DNA of 64,000 bases from Duganella sp. OV510 (GTDB taxonomy: Bacteria; Pseudomonadota; Gammaproteobacteria; Burkholderiales; Burkholderiaceae_D), in the NCBI RefSeq assembly GCF_900100205.1, contig NZ_FNEQ01000001.1:372001-436000 (forward strand). The letters are read 5' to 3'. A program made the position numbers and the translations under genes. The notes below the pieces were generated by a model. That model ran no database searches and was not told where the DNA came from. It was given only the letters and a program-made list of their open reading frames with translations. The stretch's first letter is position 1, and each line of letters opens with the position of its first letter. This document shows positions 22,721-30,789 of the stretch, piece by piece.

Positions 22721-23059
22721 TTGAAAGCATCAACGGCACCAGCACTCATTTCCGCCTTGCTGTTCCCCGGACTAGGCCATCTGGCGCTGCGGCCACGGCG
22801 CACAGTGCGCGGCATGCTGTTCCTGGTCCCTGCGGCGATTGCCGTGTTATACCTGCTGCGGACCGTATTGCAACTGGCCAGCCAGCTGGCGGACGAGATC
22901 ACCAGCGGCAAACTGGCTATCGATCCGTTCGTCATTCTGGAGCGCGTGCACGCCTCCGGTGTCGACAACGCCGCCACCAACCTCGCCTCGGCGGTGGTAT
23001 TCATCTGCTGGATCGGTGCGGCGGTGGATGTGTTGTGGCTCAGCCGTAAATTATCCTGA
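22721..23059 (+). CDS. small hydrophobic membrane protein
   Basis: A 112-aa protein with about three hydrophobic segments and an FPGLGHLALRPRRTVRG loop, which recalls small membrane proteins with an FPGxGqxYxGr-type motif. I chose TTG at 22721 because AGGAG lies 5 nt upstream; no ATG is suitably placed. It is divergent from the chemoreceptor gene. Function is unknown, and nothing in the neighbourhood indicates one. Confidence 0.6.
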   Translation: MKASTAPALISALLFPGLGHLALRPRRTVRGMLFLVPAAIAVLYLLRTVLQLASQLADEITSGKLAIDPFVILERVHASGVDNAATNLASAVVFICWIGAAVDVLWLSRKLS

Positions 23060-23139
23060 CTGTAATGTTACCCGCCGGCACGGACTGATAGAATCGGCCG
23101 CACTGTGATCCCGTCGCGATCCCTGCCCCTGATACCCTG

Positions 23140-23811
23140 ATGACCTTGCTGAACACCCTGACCCGGTCGCACCGCGCGATCGGCGCTGGCCTGCTGGCCT
23201 GCGCCTCCCTGCCCGCCCACGCCGGCCGCCCGCTGACGGTGGACGATGCCGCCATCGCCTCGCCTGGCCAATGCCAGTTGGAGACTTACGCCCAGCGCGC
23301 CGGCGAGACACGTGAATACTGGGCGACGCCCGCGTGCAACGTCGGCGGCGACTGGGAACTGGCGGTCGGCGGCGCCTGGATGGAGGATGACGCCAGCCGT
23401 ACCCACTATGCACGCCTGCAGGCCAAGACCGTGTTCAAGACGCTGGAAGCCGGCGGCTGGGGTATCGGCATGGTGCTGGCCAACCAGTTCCGCACCGGAC
23501 GCGGGCTGGACGGCGACCTGTCGCTGAATGTGCCACTCAGCTTTTCACTGCTTGCTGACAATGTGCTGCTGCACCTGAACGCCGGCGTGGTGCGCACGCA
23601 AGCCACGCGCAGCACCGATGCCACGTGGGGCATCGGCGCCGAGTTCAAACTCAACGAACGCAACTCGCTAACGGCAGAAGGCTATGGCCAGCAGCGCGGC
23701 CGGCCGCGTTTTCAGCTTGGCTACGCCCACGCGCTGCTTCCCGACCACCTGCAAATCGACTGCACTATGGGCAAGCGCATCGTGACGCTCGGGCTGGTGC
23801 TGCAAAACTGA
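23140..23811 (+). CDS. secreted protein, probable outer-membrane beta-rich protein
   Basis: A 223-aa protein with a Sec signal peptide (SHRAIGAGLLACASLPAHA, cleavage before GRPL). The mature part has alternating hydrophobic/polar strands with many aromatic and Gly residues (GDWELAVGGAWME, LLHLNAGVVRTQ, GIGAEFKLNERNSLTAEGYG), as in small outer-membrane barrels or transporter-like (MetA-pathway) proteins. It ends in a strand with Leu-Gln-Asn rather than Phe. The stop abuts the stop of the convergent ABC permease. I cannot assign a specific function. Confidence 0.65.
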   Translation: MTLLNTLTRSHRAIGAGLLACASLPAHAGRPLTVDDAAIASPGQCQLETYAQRAGETREYWATPACNVGGDWELAVGGAWMEDDASRTHYARLQAKTVFKTLEAGGWGIGMVLANQFRTGRGLDGDLSLNVPLSFSLLADNVLLHLNAGVVRTQATRSTDATWGIGAEFKLNERNSLTAEGYGQQRGRPRFQLGYAHALLPDHLQIDCTMGKRIVTLGLVLQN

Positions 23812-25239
23812 TCAAGCCGCCAGCCGGCCAGCAGGCAATACCGGTGGCATCGCCATCAGCTTGCGCCAGCGCATGGCCAGATTGATGGCGGCGGCGATGC
23901 CGGACGCCACACCAATTTCGTACCACGGAAAGGCTGGCGCCCGGTCCGCAACGGCCATGATGGCAAGAATGATCAACGTCACCAGCACGATGGCCACCAT
24001 ACCGTCGAGTCTGCCGCTGTCTGGCTGCATGGTGGCATAATCGCGCATCAGCGGCCTTGCAACCCACAACATTCCCATCGCCAGCGCAAAGCTGCTGCCA
24101 CGCAGGCCGAATCTACCCATGGCAACCGAATCCAGCACCACAGCGCAGACCAGCGTCACCAACCATACGCAGAAGAAGCGGCGCAGCAGCGTCTTGCCGA
24201 TCATACGGTTGATATCGGCAACGGCTGGCGCGGCCGGCGTCAGGAAATACATGCGTTGCTCGGCGCTGTAGCGTGGCACGTTGTCGACCACGCTGATGAC
24301 ATAAGCAAGCGCGGCGCTCAGTTGCAGGCAGCCTGCCGCCGCCAGCACGCCGCTGCGGTTGCCACCGTCCAGGCAGAGCATGCCAATTACCAACGCGCCC
24401 ACCGTCGTCAGCAGCGCATAGGCCATATAGCTGCCGCCGTACGCGGCCGGCCCCAGCACATGCATCATCCTGCGCGCCGGAGCGACGCCGGGCTGGCTAT
24501 CTTGGCGTAGCGCGCCAGCATACAGGCGCCCGATCCATCGCTGCCAACGCTGACCGCCCTGCACCGCCGATATTTTGGCGGTCTTGCCGGCCATGGCGTT
24601 CTGCTGGCGGGTAAACCTGGCGTGCCATGCCCAATGCCGTTCTCCGCCCCGAGGAAAAATCAGCTGCAAGCCGCAGGCGCCCAATGGCAGCATGATGAGC
24701 ACGCCGACGGCAGTAAGCAGCAGTTCCCGATCAATCGCGATCAGGACATGCGGCAGAACGTTGAACACCAGCGGTATGATCGCCGGAACCACGAAAGCCA
24801 TCACCCAGGCCAGCACATTAAATCGATGCATGAACATCGACAACGTGGAAATTGTCATGCCTGCCAACAGGCCGTAGCCGGGATGACCAAACACCACGCC
24901 GGTCAGCAGCCCCAGCAGCACGGAATTGGCGCAGTAAAGCGCGGCGGTCAGCACCATCAGACGCGAGCGCAAGTGCGGCACCAGGCAGGCGTATTCCGGA
25001 CGGTTCTGTAGCACGGCGCTGCTCATGAAGGAACCGCACCACGTTTGCAGCATGCCCCAGGGCACGGCAATCATCAGCAGCGGCAGCGGCGCCTCCGTAC
25101 CGGCGCTGTACAGACTGAGCAGAACAATTTCCGCCACCACCAGCAGCAGCGTGATGCGCTTCATCATCCGGAAGCTCGCCGTATTGTTGACCAGTTGCGC
25201 AAGCAGGATGCGATACCCGTGGCGGGTGGCGGCGTTCAT
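23812..25239 (-). CDS. ABC transporter permease
   Basis: A 475-aa membrane protein with about ten to twelve hydrophobic segments and no soluble domain. It lies directly downstream of an ABC ATPase gene (ATGA overlap) and a GntR/YtrA-type regulator. That is the standard layout for the two-component ABC exporters of the YtrB/BcrA kind, which often handle antimicrobial peptides or cell-envelope stress. The sequence itself has no substrate-specific motif. The GC content of this gene is somewhat lower than in the flanking housekeeping genes. Confidence 0.75.
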   Translation of the reverse strand: MNAATRHGYRILLAQLVNNTASFRMMKRITLLLVVAEIVLLSLYSAGTEAPLPLLMIAVPWGMLQTWCGSFMSSAVLQNRPEYACLVPHLRSRLMVLTAALYCANSVLLGLLTGVVFGHPGYGLLAGMTISTLSMFMHRFNVLAWVMAFVVPAIIPLVFNVLPHVLIAIDRELLLTAVGVLIMLPLGACGLQLIFPRGGERHWAWHARFTRQQNAMAGKTAKISAVQGGQRWQRWIGRLYAGALRQDSQPGVAPARRMMHVLGPAAYGGSYMAYALLTTVGALVIGMLCLDGGNRSGVLAAAGCLQLSAALAYVISVVDNVPRYSAEQRMYFLTPAAPAVADINRMIGKTLLRRFFCVWLVTLVCAVVLDSVAMGRFGLRGSSFALAMGMLWVARPLMRDYATMQPDSGRLDGMVAIVLVTLIILAIMAVADRAPAFPWYEIGVASGIAAAINLAMRWRKLMAMPPVLPAGRLAA

Positions 25240-25946
25240 TTGGTCACCTCAAAGAACAAATCCTCCAGGCTGAGATTTTTACCCTCAAGCAACTCATCCA
25301 TGGGGCCTTGCAGCACGATTTTGCCGCCTTGCAGGAACGCCACGTCCAGCGCCACCCGCTCCAGGTCGGACAGGATATGGGTGGAAAAGATGACAGTGGT
25401 GTCGCGTTCCACCACGCTGCTGATGAGTTCTTGCAAAAATTCCCGACGGCCGGCCGGGTCCAGGCTGGCGACTGGCTCGTCCAGCACCAGCAATTTCGGA
25501 TCGTGGGCCAAGGCGCGGATGATCGACAAGCGCTGCTTTTGCCCGCCTGATAGCTGACTGATCTGCTTGTCCTTGAGTTCGCCTCCGAAACCCCAGCGCT
25601 GGACCAGGGCGTCCACCTTGACCTGATTCCAGCGCGGGTACAAGGCCTTGAAATAGTCGAGAAGTTGCACTGGCGTCAACCACTCAAACAGCTCGGATTT
25701 TTGCGGAACGTAGCCAATATTCGCGCGGATTTCGTTGTCCATTGCCTTTTGGCCGAATAGCGCGATGCTGCCTGCGTCGGCTTCCCGCAGTCCCAGCAGG
25801 CATTCCAGAAGGGTTGACTTACCGGCGCCATTGCGGCCGAGCAAGCCAATGACCTTGCCTGGTTCAATATTCCAGTTAATTCCCTGCAATACCTGCTGCT
25901 TACCGAAAGCTTTATGCAGATTCGCAATGTCGACAATTGACTTCAT
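25236..25946 (-). CDS. ABC transporter ATP-binding protein
   Basis: A 236-aa ATPase with Walker A GLLGRNGAGKST, Q-loop YVPQKSELFEWLT, signature LSGGQKQRL, Walker B LLVLDEP and an H-loop His in FSTHILSD. This is the single-NBD form that pairs with a separate permease, here the 475-aa gene that overlaps it by four bases. The upstream GntR-family regulator also overlaps by four bases, so all three are translationally coupled. It resembles the YtrB group of the BcrA superfamily. Confidence 0.9.
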   Translation of the reverse strand: MKSIVDIANLHKAFGKQQVLQGINWNIEPGKVIGLLGRNGAGKSTLLECLLGLREADAGSIALFGQKAMDNEIRANIGYVPQKSELFEWLTPVQLLDYFKALYPRWNQVKVDALVQRWGFGGELKDKQISQLSGGQKQRLSIIRALAHDPKLLVLDEPVASLDPAGRREFLQELISSVVERDTTVIFSTHILSDLERVALDVAFLQGGKIVLQGPMDELLEGKNLSLEDLFFEVTK

Positions 25947-26329
25947 TTATTTTCTCCAAGAATTTTGGTGAACAGTGCGATAACGGTTTCCGCATCCAAT
26001 TCCAATTGCCTGGCTTCAGCGGCTGCTCGCTCCAGCGTTGGAATCAACAGCGTCTCGCGTCCCTGTGGCTTACTCCCTTCGGCTACCCGCATGCCGATAC
26101 CTCGTGCACGGCTTAATAAACCTTCGATTTCCAGCATGTTATAAGCTTTGGATACCGTCATTGGATTCACTGCCAATGCCACGGCCACATCACGCACCGA
26201 CGGTAAAATGTCACCGGGTTTCAATACAGCTGCGGCAATTAATCGCCGGACCTGTTCGATCAATTGGCGATAGATAGGATCGGACGATCCGGTCGCTATC
26301 GAGAACAGGCTGGAAGTATGCGGGGCCAT
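25943..26329 (-). CDS. GntR-family regulator (YtrA-like)
   Basis: A 128-aa short GntR protein. The winged helix includes IYRQLIEQVRRLIAAAVLKPGD, LPSVRDVAVALAVNPMTVSKA and YNMLEIEGLLSRARG; the C-terminal part is a short helical segment rather than a large effector domain, as in the YtrA subfamily. It is the first gene of a GntR-ATPase-permease unit. A palindrome (GTATTA-N6-TAATAC) over its promoter is a likely autoregulatory operator. No strong ribosome binding site precedes the ATG. Confidence 0.9.
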   Translation of the reverse strand: MAPHTSSLFSIATGSSDPIYRQLIEQVRRLIAAAVLKPGDILPSVRDVAVALAVNPMTVSKAYNMLEIEGLLSRARGIGMRVAEGSKPQGRETLLIPTLERAAAEARQLELDAETVIALFTKILGENK

Positions 26330-26344
26330 GATGGTTGTATTTGT

Positions 26345-26389
26345 GTATTAGTTGAATAATACAGTAATCTCAACCTGAGTAGATGTCAA
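26345..26389 (-). promoter_or_regulatory. promoter and palindromic operator of the GntR-ABC unit
   Basis: On the minus strand TTGACA (26389-26384) and TACTGT (26366-26361) are 17 bp apart. The perfect inverted repeat GTATTA gttgaa TAATAC (26345-26362) overlaps the -10 element and the expected start site. That fits repression by the GntR protein encoded just downstream. Confidence 0.7.
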
Positions 26390-26519
26390 GCTCCTTGTGT
26401 CGTCCGCTTGCCGGGACATGCCAGTGGTGAGCACGAACACGCCAACAACTGGCATGACTGCACGGTTTTTCGTGCGCTGGCGCACGTGCAACAGGGGCTG
26501 GGCAGCGCATACTTGTCTT

Positions 26520-27299
26520 ATGCGTATCGCCACCTTCAACGTCAACGGCATAGGTGCCCGCCTCCCTGCCCTGCTGCAATGGCTGGAAGAAACCCGGCCG
26601 GATGTCGTCTGCCTGCAAGAATTAAAAGCGCCACAGGAGAAATTCCCGGTGGATGCGATTAATGCGGCGGGTTATCAAGCTATCTGGCACGGTCAAAAGA
26701 GCTGGAACGGCGTAGCAATATTGGCACGTGGGCAGTTGCCTATCGAAACAGGACGACGCCTGCCCGGTGATCCGGAAGATAGCCAAAGCCGGTATATCGA
26801 AGCGGTGGTGGATGGGATATTAATCGGTGGTTTATATCTGCCTAATGGCAATCCCGCGTCAGGTCCAAAATTCGATTACAAATTAAAATGGTTCGAGCGG
26901 CTGATCGTGCATGCCGAAAAACTGCTGGATAGTCCTGCGATATTGGCCGGCGATTTTAATGTCATGCCAACAGAGCTGGATGTTTACAAGCCCGAGCGCT
27001 GGCTGGATGACGCATTATTTCGTCCCGAAGTCAGGGAAGCCTATCATCGCCTGCTGGCGCAAGGCTGGACTGATGCGCTCCGCACCATGCATCCGGGTGA
27101 AAAGATTTATACGTTCTGGGATTATTTCCGCAACGCATATGGCCGTGACGCGGGACTGCGCATTGATCACCTGCTGCTCAGCCCATCGCTGGCACCGGCG
27201 CTCGTCAAAGCCGAGGTCGACCGTGAAGTGCGCGGACGCGAGAAGCCCAGCGATCACACCCCGGTGTGGGTCGAACTCGATCTCAAAAGGATAGGCTAA
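26520..27299 (+). CDS. xth: exodeoxyribonuclease III
   Basis: A 259-aa AP endonuclease/3'-5' exonuclease of the ExoIII/APE1 family that repairs abasic sites. Family motifs are visible: MRIATFNVNGIGARL at the N-terminus, CLQELKAP with the metal-binding Glu, LPNGNP, GDFNVMP with the catalytic Asp and Asn, LRIDHLL and a C-terminal SDHTPVW with the catalytic His. I placed the start at the ATG that begins MRIATFN. The stop codon overlaps the next gene's start (TAATG), so the two are coupled. Confidence 0.93.
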   Translation: MRIATFNVNGIGARLPALLQWLEETRPDVVCLQELKAPQEKFPVDAINAAGYQAIWHGQKSWNGVAILARGQLPIETGRRLPGDPEDSQSRYIEAVVDGILIGGLYLPNGNPASGPKFDYKLKWFERLIVHAEKLLDSPAILAGDFNVMPTELDVYKPERWLDDALFRPEVREAYHRLLAQGWTDALRTMHPGEKIYTFWDYFRNAYGRDAGLRIDHLLLSPSLAPALVKAEVDREVRGREKPSDHTPVWVELDLKRIG

Positions 27300-28060
27300 T
27301 GGAACAGAAATGGCCGCAGCAACTCTGGCTGGTCCGGCATGGGCAAAGCGCCGGCAATGTCGCGCGCGATGCCGCTGAAGTGGGAAAACAATTCCTGATC
27401 GATATTGCCGACCGTGACGTCGACGTGCCGTTATCCAAACTGGGACAGCGTCAATCCGTCGCCATGAGCGCGTGGTTTCAGGCTCTCGGGCCCGAAGCGC
27501 AGCCGACTGTGGTGCTGTACTCCCCGTATGTGCGGGCACGCGCCACCGCCCAGGCGGTACTGGAACGGCTGGACCGCGAGCAGCTGACCATCGCCGTTGA
27601 CGAACGCCTGCGCGAAAAGGAATTCGGCATTCTCGACCGGCTGACGCCGCTGGGCATCCACGACAAATATCCCGAACTGGCCGAGCAGCGTGCCCACGTC
27701 GGAAAGTTTTACTTCCGGCCACCTGGCGGCGAAAGCTGGTGCGACGTCATTCTGCGGCTGCGCAGCGTAATAGACACGATCAGCCGGGAATACCGGGGCG
27801 AACGCGTGCTGATTGTCGCGCACCAGGTCATCGTCAACTGCTTCCGCTACCTGCTGGAGCGGCTGGATGAGGACGCCATTCTCGCCATCGATCGCGCCAG
27901 CGACGTGCCGAATTGCGGCATCACCGAATACCGTTTCGACCCGGAGGCAGGCAAGCATGGCAAGCTGATGCTGGTGCAAGCCAACTTTGTCGCCCCGCTG
28001 GAGCAATCCGGCACGCCGGTGACGCATGAAAAAGACCAGCCAGCGGCGGCCAACCCATGA
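27299..28060 (+). CDS. histidine phosphatase family protein
   Basis: A 253-aa member of the phosphoglycerate mutase-like branch-1 phosphatases. The phospho-accepting His is in LWLVRHGQSAGN (RHG motif). A second Arg is in SPYVRARATAQAVL, a catalytic Glu in LREKEFGIL and the C-terminal His in LIVAHQVIVNC. It may act on small phosphate esters; substrate cannot be told. It starts within the stop of the exonuclease III gene and its own stop overlaps the next ATG (ATGA). Confidence 0.87.
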   Translation: MEQKWPQQLWLVRHGQSAGNVARDAAEVGKQFLIDIADRDVDVPLSKLGQRQSVAMSAWFQALGPEAQPTVVLYSPYVRARATAQAVLERLDREQLTIAVDERLREKEFGILDRLTPLGIHDKYPELAEQRAHVGKFYFRPPGGESWCDVILRLRSVIDTISREYRGERVLIVAHQVIVNCFRYLLERLDEDAILAIDRASDVPNCGITEYRFDPEAGKHGKLMLVQANFVAPLEQSGTPVTHEKDQPAAANP

Positions 28061-28962
28061 ACGACACCATCAACGCCCGTCTGCTACGTGACTGGCCGCT
28101 GCCGATGCCGGAGGCCGATGCCGACAAAGATGCACGAGGATACGTGCTGATCATCGCCGGATCGAAGGAGATGCCGGGCGCCGTGCTGCTTGCCGCCAAC
28201 GCAGCCCTGCGTGCCGGCACCGGCAAGCTGGTAATTGCCACGGCGGCCAGCGTAGCGCCACAAATCGGCGTCGCCGTGCCGGAAGCACGCGTGATTGGCC
28301 TGCCAGAGACAGCAGAAGGCGGCCTGCGAGTCGACGATAGCGGCGCCGTGCAGCACGTTGCCGGCCAAGCCAGCGCCGTCCTGATCGGCCCCGGCATGCA
28401 AGACGACGCCGCTTGCTGCCAGCTGGTCCGCGCGCTGCTGCCCTGCTGTGCCGACAAACCACTGATACTTGATGCGGCTGGCATGAGCATCGCCGCGCGC
28501 GACGCCGACTGCAACGAAGCACAGACGCCGGGCGGCTTCCGCTTCACGAGTCCCGTGCTGCTGACGCCGCATGCAGGCGAACTCGCCGGCCTGACCGGCG
28601 CCGACAAGGCCGACATCCAGTCGCAGCCGGAAGCGGCCGCGCGGCTGGCGGCGCAGCGCTGGCACGCCACGGTAGTATTAAAAGGTGCACTAACGGTCAT
28701 CGCCGACGCCAGCGCGCAGCAGTGGCGCCACGAAGGCGGCAACACCGGCCTGGCGATCTCCGGCTCAGGAGACGTACTGGCCGGCATCATCACCGGCCTG
28801 GCCGCACGCGGCGCGCCGCTGGAACAAGCAGCCGCCTGGGGCGTCGCGTTACACGCGATGGCCGGCGAGCAGCTGACCCTGAAGCACGGCCCGCTAGGCT
28901 ACCTGGCGCGCGAAATCAGCACCGAAGTCCCCGCCCTCCTGCGCGCCCTCGCCACCAACTAA
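28057..28962 (+). CDS. nnrD: ADP/ATP-dependent NAD(P)H-hydrate dehydratase
   Basis: A 301-aa enzyme of the ribokinase-like YjeF C-terminal family, which repairs hydrated NADH and NADPH. Visible motifs are AGSKEMPGAVLLAANAALRAG (substrate glycine-rich loop), VLIGPGM, LTPHAGELAGL and GSGDVLAGIITGLAARG with the catalytic Asp. The N-terminal epimerase half of the bifunctional Nnr is absent, so this is the stand-alone dehydratase. It is the third gene of a coupled trio after xth and the phosphatase. An inverted repeat begins two bases after its stop codon. Confidence 0.9.
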   Translation: MNDTINARLLRDWPLPMPEADADKDARGYVLIIAGSKEMPGAVLLAANAALRAGTGKLVIATAASVAPQIGVAVPEARVIGLPETAEGGLRVDDSGAVQHVAGQASAVLIGPGMQDDAACCQLVRALLPCCADKPLILDAAGMSIAARDADCNEAQTPGGFRFTSPVLLTPHAGELAGLTGADKADIQSQPEAAARLAAQRWHATVVLKGALTVIADASAQQWRHEGGNTGLAISGSGDVLAGIITGLAARGAPLEQAAAWGVALHAMAGEQLTLKHGPLGYLAREISTEVPALLRALATN

Positions 28963-28964
28963 AT

Positions 28965-29045
28965 CCGGGGTCAGTTCTGCCAAACGTACACGGGCTCAAC
29001 AGCAACGCTGTTGAGCCCGTGTACGTTTGGCAGAACTGACCCCGG
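28965..29045. repeat. 39-bp perfect inverted repeat, copy 1 of an extragenic element
   Basis: The left arm (28965-29003) and right arm (29007-29045) are perfect complements of 39 bp around a 3-nt loop. The arms contain GGGGTCAGTTCTGCCAAACG and its complement. It lies between convergent nnrD and prfC and could act as a bidirectional terminator or REP-like element. A second, shorter copy is at 56460-56519. Confidence 0.9.
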
Positions 29046-29068
29046 AGTTTGAACTGACCCCGGAGTTT
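29033..29068. repeat. 18-bp tandem direct repeat at the 3' end of prfC
   Basis: GAACTGACCCCGGAGTTT occurs twice in succession (29033-29050 and 29051-29068). The first copy contains part of the right arm of the inverted repeat and the second touches the prfC stop codon. Confidence 0.85.
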
Positions 29069-30732
29069 TACAGCTTGGCGGAGTGTTCGCGGGTGGCGTG
29101 GAATTGCAGCTTCGGCCAGCGCTCTTGCGTCAGGCGCAGGTTGACGCTGGATGTGGCCAGGTAGGCCAGGTTGCCGGCGGCGTCGTAGGCGACGTTGTGG
29201 CCTAACTGGTCTTCGAAGTCCGACAGCGCTTTCCGGTCGTCGCTGGAGACCCAGCGCGCGCTGCTGATGCTGGTGCTTTCGAACACGGCGTCTACGCCGT
29301 ATTCGTTCAGCAGGCGGCTGGCGACTACTTCAAACTGCAGCACACCGACTGCGCCCAGCACCAGCTCGCCACCTTGCACCGGCTTGAAGACCTGTACCGC
29401 GCCTTCTTCGCCCAGCTGTTGCAGACCTTTGTGCAACTGCTTGATCTTCAGCGGGTTGCGGATGCGTACCTGGCGGAAGAAGTCCGGCGCGAAGAATGGA
29501 ATGCCGGTGAACGTCAGCTGTTCGCCTTCGGTGAACGAGTCGCCAATCTGCATATTGCCGTGGTTAGGCAGGCCGATGATGTCGCCGGCATACGCTTCTT
29601 CCACCTGTTCGCGCGTCGATGCCATGAAGGTCACCACCGACGACAGCTTGACTTCACGCCCCAGGCGCAGGTGCTTGACCTTCATGCCACGCTCGAAACG
29701 GCCCGAGCATACCCGCAGGAAGGCGATGCGGTCGCGGTGCGCCGGGTCCATATTGGCCTGGATTTTGAACACGAAGCCGGTGAACGGCTCTTCTTTCGGA
29801 TCGACCGAACGCACCGTGGCGTCACGCTCGCGCGGCGCCGGCGCCCAGTCGACCAGCGCCGACAGGATCTCGCGCACGCCGAAGTTGTTGATCGCTGAAC
29901 CGAAGAACACCGGCGTCTGCACGCCCGCCAGGAATTGCTCCAGGTTGAAGGGATTCGAGGCGCCGTGCACCAGCTCGACTTCCATGCGCAACTGATCCAT
30001 CTCCAGCGGGAACATTTCCTGCAGGCGCGGATTGTCGATGCCTTCGATCAGCTCGAAAGCGCCGTCAGCTTTTTCCTCACCAGCCTTGAACAGCATGATG
30101 GTGTCGTTCAGCAGGTGGTACACACCGCGGAAATTCTTGCCCATGCCGATCGGCCAGGTCACCGGCGCGCACTGGATCTTCAGCACCGATTCCAGCTCGT
30201 CCAGCAGTTCCAGCGGGTCGCGGGTTTCGCGGTCCAGCTTGTTCATGAAGGTGACGATCGGCGTATTGCGCATGCGGCAGACGTCCAGCAGCTTGATGGT
30301 CTGCGCTTCCACGCCCTTGGCGGCGTCGATCACCATCAGCGCCGAGTCGACGGCGGTCAGCACGCGGTAGGTATCTTCCGAGAAGTCCTGGTGGCCCGGC
30401 GTATCCAGCAGGTTGACCACGTGGTCGCGGAATTCAAACTGCATCACCGACGAGGCCACCGAAATGCCGCGCTGCTTCTCGATCTCCATCCAGTCCGAGG
30501 TCGCATGGCGGCCCGATTTACGCGCCTTGACCGTCCCGGCCATCTGGATCGCGCCCGAGAACAGCAGCAGCTTTTCGGTCAGCGTGGTTTTACCCGCATC
30601 CGGGTGGGAGATGATGCCGAAAGTACGGCGGCGCTGGACTTCACGGGCGATCAGCGCTGGCGTTTTGGCACCAGCGGCCGCAACGGCGTCGTCATTATTC
30701 TCGGGGATTGTGTTTTCGGTATCGTTGACCAT
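29068..30732 (-). CDS. prfC: peptide chain release factor 3
   Basis: RF3 is the translational GTPase that recycles RF1/RF2 from ribosomes. The 554-aa protein has the G1 motif [16 protein letters not shown], a G2/switch region with [14 protein letters not shown], the G3 motif [16 protein letters not shown] and the NKLD G4 motif ([12 protein letters not shown]). The N-terminal 25 residues are an acidic extension. It is monocistronic and convergent with nnrD, from which an inverted repeat separates it. It is divergent in sense from nothing, since the pilus operon is also on the minus strand and ends 58 bp upstream. Confidence 0.95.
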   Translation of the reverse strand: MVNDTENTIPENNDDAVAAAGAKTPALIAREVQRRRTFGIISHPDAGKTTLTEKLLLFSGAIQMAGTVKARKSGRHATSDWMEIEKQRGISVASSVMQFEFRDHVVNLLDTPGHQDFSEDTYRVLTAVDSALMVIDAAKGVEAQTIKLLDVCRMRNTPIVTFMNKLDRETRDPLELLDELESVLKIQCAPVTWPIGMGKNFRGVYHLLNDTIMLFKAGEEKADGAFELIEGIDNPRLQEMFPLEMDQLRMEVELVHGASNPFNLEQFLAGVQTPVFFGSAINNFGVREILSALVDWAPAPRERDATVRSVDPKEEPFTGFVFKIQANMDPAHRDRIAFLRVCSGRFERGMKVKHLRLGREVKLSSVVTFMASTREQVEEAYAGDIIGLPNHGNMQIGDSFTEGEQLTFTGIPFFAPDFFRQVRIRNPLKIKQLHKGLQQLGEEGAVQVFKPVQGGELVLGAVGVLQFEVVASRLLNEYGVDAVFESTSISSARWVSSDDRKALSDFEDQLGHNVAYDAAGNLAYLATSSVNLRLTQERWPKLQFHATREHSAKL

Positions 30733-30789
30733 GTGTTCTGCGATCTGAGGCGGTTCTGCAAACCCTCGATTATACCGCCTCTTGCCCCT

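Noticed and set aside
28965..29045. The long inverted repeat as the end of an insertion sequence or attachment site
   Set aside because: There is no transposase or integrase nearby, the two arms are only 3 nt apart and the element is wholly intergenic.
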